DNA from: Clostridiales bacterium
Lineage (GTDB): Bacteria; Bacillota; Clostridia; Saccharofermentanales; UBA5734
Direction of reading: 5' to 3'
DNA length: 9,230 bases
Assembly (NCBI GenBank): GCA_003532195.1
Contig: DOFA01000287.1
Location: 1-9,230 of the forward strand
The notes under the pieces were generated by a model that was not told the DNA's origin, searched no databases, and saw only the letters and a list, made by a program, of their open reading frames with translations. Made by a program: the position numbers and the translations under genes. The stretch's first letter is position 1. Every line of letters starts with the position of its first letter. This document shows positions 5,325 to 9,230 of this stretch, one piece after another.

Positions 5325-5801
5325 ATGGAATTTTTAGAAAATCTTGGCATCATTCTGACAGTCCTGGCCGGAGTCCTGGCTTCCGGCATGGCCGGCATCG
5401 GCTCCGCCAAGGGCGTCGGGCTGGTTGGCGAAGCGGCCACCGGCGTTCTGACCGAGGAACCGTCCAGATTCAGCAAAGTGCTGATTCTGGAGGCGCTGCC
5501 CGGCACGCAAGGCATCTACGGGCTGCTGACCTGGTTTATGATCCTGATGCGTTCCGGCCTGCTTTCCGGGAATGCCGATGTCACCTGGCAGCGGGGCCTG
5601 GCGTTTTTCTTCGCGGCCATGCCGATCGGCATTGTCGGTTATTTTTCGGCGATCTCCCAGGGCCAGGTCGCCGCTGCCGGCGTCGGCCTGGTCGCCAAGC
5701 GGCCGGAAGAGCAATCCAAGGCCATCGTCCTGGCAGCCATGGTCGAGACCTATGCCATTCTCGCCCTGCTGACATCAATCATGACCATCCTGCAGATCTG
5801 A
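5325..5801 (+). CDS. ntpK: V-type ATP synthase subunit K (rotor-ring proteolipid, predicted Na+-binding)
   Basis: This 158-residue protein is the double-hairpin proteolipid (four membrane helices) that forms the rotor ring. The two homologous halves are visible: GIGSAKGVGLVGEA (24-37) with LPGTQGIYG (58-66), and ISQGQVAAAGVGLVAKRPE (110-128) with MVETYAIL (139-146). The Na+ ligands known from the E. hirae NtpK ring structure (Leu61, Thr64, Gln65, Gln110, Glu139) correspond to Leu58, Thr61, Gln62, Gln112 and Glu141, all conserved. Only the second half carries the ion-binding carboxylate in the usual place; Glu56 in the first half aligns with Gln59 of E. hirae and is not a known ligand. Length matches the family (about 156-160). 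Sodium coupling follows from the ligand set by homology and is not shown directly. Confidence 0.96.
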   Translation: MEFLENLGIILTVLAGVLASGMAGIGSAKGVGLVGEAATGVLTEEPSRFSKVLILEALPGTQGIYGLLTWFMILMRSGLLSGNADVTWQRGLAFFFAAMPIGIVGYFSAISQGQVAAAGVGLVAKRPEEQSKAIVLAAMVETYAILALLTSIMTILQI

Positions 5802-5829
5802 CCGGCCAGCCCGGCTGTTTCGGATCGGG

Positions 5830-5836
5830 AAAGGAG
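5830..5836 (+). promoter_or_regulatory. Ribosome binding site selecting the TTG start of subunit E
   Basis: AAAGGAG ends 8 nt before TTG at 5845-5847. The next in-frame ATG is at residue 82, inside the conserved protein, so TTG must be the initiator. Confidence 0.8.
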
Positions 5837-5844
5837 CATCGACC

Positions 5845-6438
5845 TTGAACGGACTACAAGCTATTCAGGACCGGATCCTGTCAGAAGCTCAGGAAACCGC
5901 GTCACAGATCGCCAGCCAGGCCGAAGCGGGCAGCGAGGAAATTCTCGCGGCTGCGCGCAAGGACTGCGAACAGCAGCTGGCTGCCGCCAGAATATCTGCT
6001 GCGGCGCAGGCGGAGTCTGTGCTGAACCGGGCCAGCAGCGCCGCGGCTCTGCTCGCCCGGAAAAATATCCTCCAGGCGCGGCAGGACATGGTCGACCGGG
6101 TTTTGCACCGGGCGATCGAATTGCTTTGCCAGATGCCTGACCGGGAAAAAATATCTTTTTACCGGCAGCTGCTGGAACAGACCAGAGCAGAGAGCGGTGA
6201 AATCGTGCTGGCTGCGGCGGACCAGCGGCTGGCCGCCGAACTGATCGCAGAAAATCCCGGCCGATTCACGGTAGCTGCCGAGGTCGGTGCTTTTACCGGC
6301 GGACTGGTGCTGCGCCGCGGGCTGATCGAAGACAACCTGACTTTTGAGCGGCTGGCGGCGACCAGCCGATCCGAACTGGTCCAGATTGCGGCTGCCGCCC
6401 TGGTTGAAGCACCAGGCCAGAATCCGGCCGTATCATGA
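5845..6438 (+). CDS. ntpE: V-type ATP synthase subunit E (peripheral stalk)
   Basis: This 197-residue protein is the larger stalk subunit, which pairs with the H/G subunit and contacts the top of the catalytic head. Residues about 1-95 are one continuous Ala/Glu/Gln-rich helix of coiled-coil type. Residues about 100-185 form the globular domain, with the family signature GGLVL at 152-156 followed by IEDNLTFERL and a terminal amphipathic helix (RSELVQIAAAAL). Length fits the family (about 190-210). Translation starts at TTG, supported by AAAGGAG 8 nt upstream. The gene follows subunit K after 43 nt, and its stop overlaps an ATG (ATGA at 6435-6438) that could be an alternative start for subunit C. 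The N-terminal half is unusually rich in alanine; otherwise the protein looks ordinary. Confidence 0.93.
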   Translation: MNGLQAIQDRILSEAQETASQIASQAEAGSEEILAAARKDCEQQLAAARISAAAQAESVLNRASSAAALLARKNILQARQDMVDRVLHRAIELLCQMPDREKISFYRQLLEQTRAESGEIVLAAADQRLAAELIAENPGRFTVAAEVGAFTGGLVLRRGLIEDNLTFERLAATSRSELVQIAAAALVEAPGQNPAVS

Positions 6439-6456
6439 CAGCCATGCCGCAGACGC

Positions 6457-6462
6457 AGGGAG
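6457..6462 (+). promoter_or_regulatory. Ribosome binding site favouring the downstream start of subunit C
   Basis: AGGGAG lies 8 nt before the ATG at 6471. The competing ATG at 6435 has no clear SD and would rely on the ATGA overlap with the subunit E stop. Confidence 0.55.
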
Positions 6463-6470
6463 AAAAACAC

Positions 6471-7559
6471 ATGCGCAGCAGCAAGCCAGTCCCGGTTAAT
6501 CGCTATCTGTATGCTTCCGGGCGGATCCGGGCTCTGGAAATCCAGATGCTGGATTCCGGAAAGCTCAGCCGTCTGCAGGAATCCCGTTCGGCTGAGGATA
6601 TCGGCCGGATTCTGACCGAATGCGGCTATCCGGCTGCCGCCGATCCGGAAACCCGGCTCGGGCTGGAGACGGTCGCCGTTTACAAGCTCGTCCAGTCCTT
6701 GTTTCCGGAGCCGGCTTATATGGACTCCTTGCTGTTTTTCCATGACTTCCACAATCTCAAGGTCATTCTAAAAAGCCTGACCCCGGCCTGGCCCCGCCGG
6801 CAGAGTGCCGATGAAGCAGCATTTACCGGTGAGCTTCCCGAGTCGGCCGGCCCTTACAGCCTGGTCGGGCCGGCAACGCTGGACCCGCTGTTCCGCCAGC
6901 CGTCCCTCGTCGATCCGCACTTGCTCTATACAGCTGTCCGCGACCGGCAGCCGGGACAGGTGCCGGCCTGGATCTATGAGGCCGCGGTTCAGGCTGCCCG
7001 CTGTTATCAGCAGTCTTATGATGTCAGCCAGATCGACTTATATCTGGATCGCGGCGCTTTTGCCGCCGCGTCAGGCAAAGCCGGCGAACTGGGCAACGCG
7101 TTCCTCAGCCAATACCTATGCCTGCTGGCTGATCTGACCAATCTCGGCCTGCTGCTGCGCACCCGTTTTCTGCACAGCGGCCAGACCTACCTGGAACATG
7201 CCCTGTTTCCGGGCGGATCAGTGGCGGCGGCCCGTTTGCGGGAACTCTACCTGGCAGAACCCGAGTTGATCCGGGCGGCTTATGCCGGCACAAAATACAC
7301 CGAACTGGCCAAACTGGCCGACACATATGGGCAGACCGGCACTGCCGGACGCTTCGGCTTGCTGGCTGACAACCTGGTCATTCAGCATATCCGCCAGGCC
7401 CGCATGATCTGGCGCGGCCCGGAAGTTCTCCTGGCCTACCTGATCGGACGGGAAATGGAGATCAAGAACGTCCGGATCGTGTTAACCTGCTTACGTAATC
7501 AGCTGCCGGCAGGCCTGGCCCGGGACTTGCTCCGGGACAGCTATCTGACGTGGAGGTGA
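6471..7559 (+). CDS. ntpC: V-type ATP synthase subunit C (central-stalk socket, d-type)
   Basis: This protein has 362 residues from the chosen ATG, or 374 from ATG 6435, which overlaps the subunit E stop as ATGA. Subunit C (d in eukaryotes) is a funnel of three similar helical bundles that seats the central shaft on the rotor ring. The N-terminal NRYLYASGRIRALE, following an LLD-like MLDSGKL element, is typical of the family. So are LFFHDFHNLKVILK in the first third and the C-terminal YLIGREMEIKNVRIVLTCLRN block, where the E-x-KN-x-R pattern is characteristic. No catalytic residues are expected. Its position between E and F fits the ntp order exactly. The start at 6471 is preferred for its SD and because the extra 12 residues do not resemble the family N terminus; this choice is moderate. 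Confidence 0.92.
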   Translation: MRSSKPVPVNRYLYASGRIRALEIQMLDSGKLSRLQESRSAEDIGRILTECGYPAAADPETRLGLETVAVYKLVQSLFPEPAYMDSLLFFHDFHNLKVILKSLTPAWPRRQSADEAAFTGELPESAGPYSLVGPATLDPLFRQPSLVDPHLLYTAVRDRQPGQVPAWIYEAAVQAARCYQQSYDVSQIDLYLDRGAFAAASGKAGELGNAFLSQYLCLLADLTNLGLLLRTRFLHSGQTYLEHALFPGGSVAAARLRELYLAEPELIRAAYAGTKYTELAKLADTYGQTGTAGRFGLLADNLVIQHIRQARMIWRGPEVLLAYLIGREMEIKNVRIVLTCLRNQLPAGLARDLLRDSYLTWR

Positions 7560-7562
7560 TCC
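7552..7562 (+). promoter_or_regulatory. Extended Shine-Dalgarno of subunit F
   Basis: GGAGGTGATCC matches the complement of the usual bacterial 16S rRNA 3' end over 11 consecutive nucleotides. It spans the TGA stop of subunit C (7557-7559) and lies just before ATG 7566, with 9 nt between GGAGG and the start. It predicts efficient, coupled translation. Confidence 0.8.
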
Positions 7563-7565
7563 GGC

Positions 7566-7886
7566 ATGAATAGCATCGGCGTGATCGGCGACCGGGACAG
7601 TGTGATTGGATTCCGGGCCTTGGGCATGACCGTTCTCGAAGCGGTTGATTCGGCACAAGCCGGACGGCAGCTGCGCACCCTGGTCCAGGAGAATTACGCG
7701 GTGATTTTTATCACGGAAAGCTACGCGGAAGCCAATCAGGAGTATCTTCAGGTCTTGCGCAGCCGCAAGCTGCCCGCCGTCATTCCGATCCCGTCCCTGA
7801 CCGGCTCGACCGGACTGGGGATGCGGACGGTGCGGGAATCAGTCCGCAAGGCAGTCGGCATGGATCTGTTCGGCGATGATGAATAA
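7566..7886 (+). CDS. ntpG: V-type ATP synthase subunit F (central-stalk subunit)
   Basis: This 106-residue protein is the small Rossmann-like subunit that binds subunit D in the rotating shaft and modulates ATPase activity. It is called F in most annotation and NtpG in E. hirae. Family features are the opening IGVIGDRDSVIGFRALG (residues 4-20), the central strand IFITESYA (47-54), and PAVIPIPS (70-77) before a glycine-containing loop and a C-terminal helix (RTVRESVRKAVGMDLF). Length is typical (about 100-110). It follows subunit C by 6 nt with an exceptionally long SD and precedes subunit A by 34 nt. Confidence 0.93.
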   Translation: MNSIGVIGDRDSVIGFRALGMTVLEAVDSAQAGRQLRTLVQENYAVIFITESYAEANQEYLQVLRSRKLPAVIPIPSLTGSTGLGMRTVRESVRKAVGMDLFGDDE

Positions 7887-7920
7887 CCGTTGATGATTAG
7901 CCTCAATGAGGAGTGAGAAA

Positions 7921-9230
7921 ATGAAGAACAACGTTCAAGGCAGAATAGTCAAGGTCTCCGGCCCGCTGGTTGTGGCCGACGGGATGCGGAACGCGGAAAT
8001 GTTCGATGTCGTGCGGGTTTCCGAACATCGCCTGATCGGCGAGATCATTGAAATGCACGGCGACCGGGCTTCAATTCAAGTCTATGAAGAAACATCCGGC
8101 CTCGGCCCGGGCGAAATTGTTGAATCGGAAAACGCACCGCTTTCGGTGGAACTGGCTCCCGGCCTGATCGGCGGCATTTTCGACGGCATTCAGCGGCCGC
8201 TGGACCGGCTGGTCACCCTGGCCGGCAACAATATTGCCCGCGGCATCTCCCTTCCGGCTGTCGATCATGAACGGACCTGGCTTTTCGAGCCCCAAGCCCG
8301 GGTCGGGCAAACAGTGACCGGCGGCGACATCCTCGGAACCGTCCGCGAGACGACGCTGGTCCTGCACAAGATCATGGTGCCGCCCGACGTGTCCGGCGAA
8401 GTGACGGAAATTCAAGCCGGCTCCTATAAGGTGACGGATGCGGTTTGCCAGGTCCGGCTTCCGGACGGAAGGGTCCGGGAACTGACGATGCTGCAGAAAT
8501 GGCCGGTGCGGCGCGGCCGTCCTTATCAGGAAAAAATGGCGCCTGAAGCGCCGATGGTCACCGGCCAGAGGATCATCGACACCTTCTTCCCGGTTGCCAG
8601 CGGCGGCACCGCCACCGTCCCAGGCCCTTTCGGCAGCGGCAAGACCGTGATCCAGCACCAACTGGCCAAATGGGCGGAAGCGGATATCGTGGTCTATATC
8701 GGCTGCGGCGAGCGCGGCAACGAAATGACGGACGTGCTGCTGGAGTTCCCGCAGCTGGTCGATCCCAAATCCGGCGAACCGCTGATGAAGCGGACCATCC
8801 TGATCGCCAACACTTCCGACATGCCGGTTGCGGCCCGCGAAGCTTCGATCTATACCGGAATCACCATTGCGGAATATTTCCGCGACATGGGCTATTCGGT
8901 CTCGCTGATGGCGGATTCGACTTCCCGCTGGGCCGAGGCGCTGCGGGAAATGTCCGGACGCCTCGAAGAAATGCCGGGCGAAGAAGGCTATCCGGCTTAC
9001 CTGGGTTCCCGCCTGGCCAATTTCTACGAGCGGTCCGGTGTGGTCCGCTGCCTGGGCCAGGATGGCCGCACCGGTGTCCTGACTGCCATCGGCGCGGTCT
9101 CGCCGCCCGGCGGCGACCTCTCCGATCCGGTCGTCCAGTCCACCCTGCGGATTGTCAAAGTGTTCTGGGGCCTGGACTCAGCTTTGGCCTATAAGCGCCA
9201 TTTCCCGGCCATCAACTGGCTCAACAGCTA
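7921..9230 (+). CDS. ntpA: V-type ATP synthase catalytic subunit A (3' end beyond window)
   Basis: The reading frame is open from ATG 7921 to the window edge (436 codons; the family is about 590), so roughly the last quarter is missing. Subunit A hydrolyses or makes ATP in the A3B3 head. In order are the N-terminal beta-barrel opening with GRIVKVSGPLVVADG, the V/A-specific inserted domain (about 110-190, after TWLFEP), the P-loop GPFGSGKT at 235-242 with Lys241, catalytic Glu264 in GERGNEMTDV, and Walker B LMADSTSRWAE with Asp332. SVSPPGGD-type and FWGLDSALAYKRHFPAINW blocks follow, very close to E. hirae NtpA. GAGGAG (7908-7913) lies 7 nt before the ATG. All catalytic residues in the visible part are intact. 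Subunits B and D are expected to follow outside the window. Confidence 0.97.
   Translation, partial: MKNNVQGRIVKVSGPLVVADGMRNAEMFDVVRVSEHRLIGEIIEMHGDRASIQVYEETSGLGPGEIVESENAPLSVELAPGLIGGIFDGIQRPLDRLVTLAGNNIARGISLPAVDHERTWLFEPQARVGQTVTGGDILGTVRETTLVLHKIMVPPDVSGEVTEIQAGSYKVTDAVCQVRLPDGRVRELTMLQKWPVRRGRPYQEKMAPEAPMVTGQRIIDTFFPVASGGTATVPGPFGSGKTVIQHQLAKWAEADIVVYIGCGERGNEMTDVLLEFPQLVDPKSGEPLMKRTILIANTSDMPVAAREASIYTGITIAEYFRDMGYSVSLMADSTSRWAEALREMSGRLEEMPGEEGYPAYLGSRLANFYERSGVVRCLGQDGRTGVLTAIGAVSPPGGDLSDPVVQSTLRIVKVFWGLDSALAYKRHFPAINWLNS

Noticed and set aside
8071..8661. A 196-codon minus-strand frame and a plus-strand frame at 8670-9194.
   Set aside because: Both are shadows of the highly conserved subunit A gene, which runs in another frame.
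1..9230. CRISPR arrays, tRNA or rRNA genes, transposases, attachment sites.
   Set aside because: Nearly all of the window is accounted for by coding genes, and no repeat array, cloverleaf-like sequence or transposase motif was seen in the remaining gaps.

Overview
The window is protein-coding bacterial DNA, GC-rich and arranged in tight operons. Strong AGGAGG-type ribosome binding sites and a near-consensus sigma70/sigmaA promoter fit an anaerobic Firmicute, probably an uncultured clostridium. That assignment is an inference from operon type and signals, because no rRNA or other phylogenetic marker is present.

Layout: (1) Positions 1-153 are the last 50 codons of a plus-strand membrane protein. 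(2) After a short convergent gap with weak hairpins comes a minus-strand three-gene operon, read from about 2754 down to 231. It encodes an HpcH/HpaI-type aldolase homologue followed by two short-chain dehydrogenase/reductase (SDR) proteins. (3) Positions 2755-2985 are a divergent control region with promoters facing both ways. Their -35 hexamers lie in an inverted repeat that flanks two T-tracts. (4) From 2986 to the right edge runs a V/A-type ATPase operon in the order of the Enterococcus hirae ntp operon: peripheral-stalk H/G subunit, I (a), K (c), E, C (d), F and A. Subunit A is cut by the window end; B and D are expected beyond it.

The ATPase genes together make a rotary ion pump or ATP synthase. 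Subunit K keeps every residue known to bind Na+ in the E. hirae rotor ring, so a sodium-coupled enzyme is predicted. Subunit I keeps the two conserved arginines of the stator channel, and subunit A has an intact P-loop, catalytic glutamate and Walker B aspartate.

The most unusual part is the minus-strand operon, where all three proteins have changed residues at family-defining positions. The first SDR (250 aa) has lost both Tyr and Lys of the YxxxK motif and most of the glycine-rich cofactor motif, so it looks like a pseudoenzyme. The second SDR (297 aa) has Phe in place of the catalytic Tyr and a 27-residue N-terminal extension. The aldolase homologue keeps its metal ligands, but the positions of the catalytic His/Asp pair and the substrate Arg are Tyr/Ala and Lys. 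All three reading frames are intact with good ribosome binding sites, so this is not simple gene decay. No mobile element, CRISPR array or RNA gene was seen.
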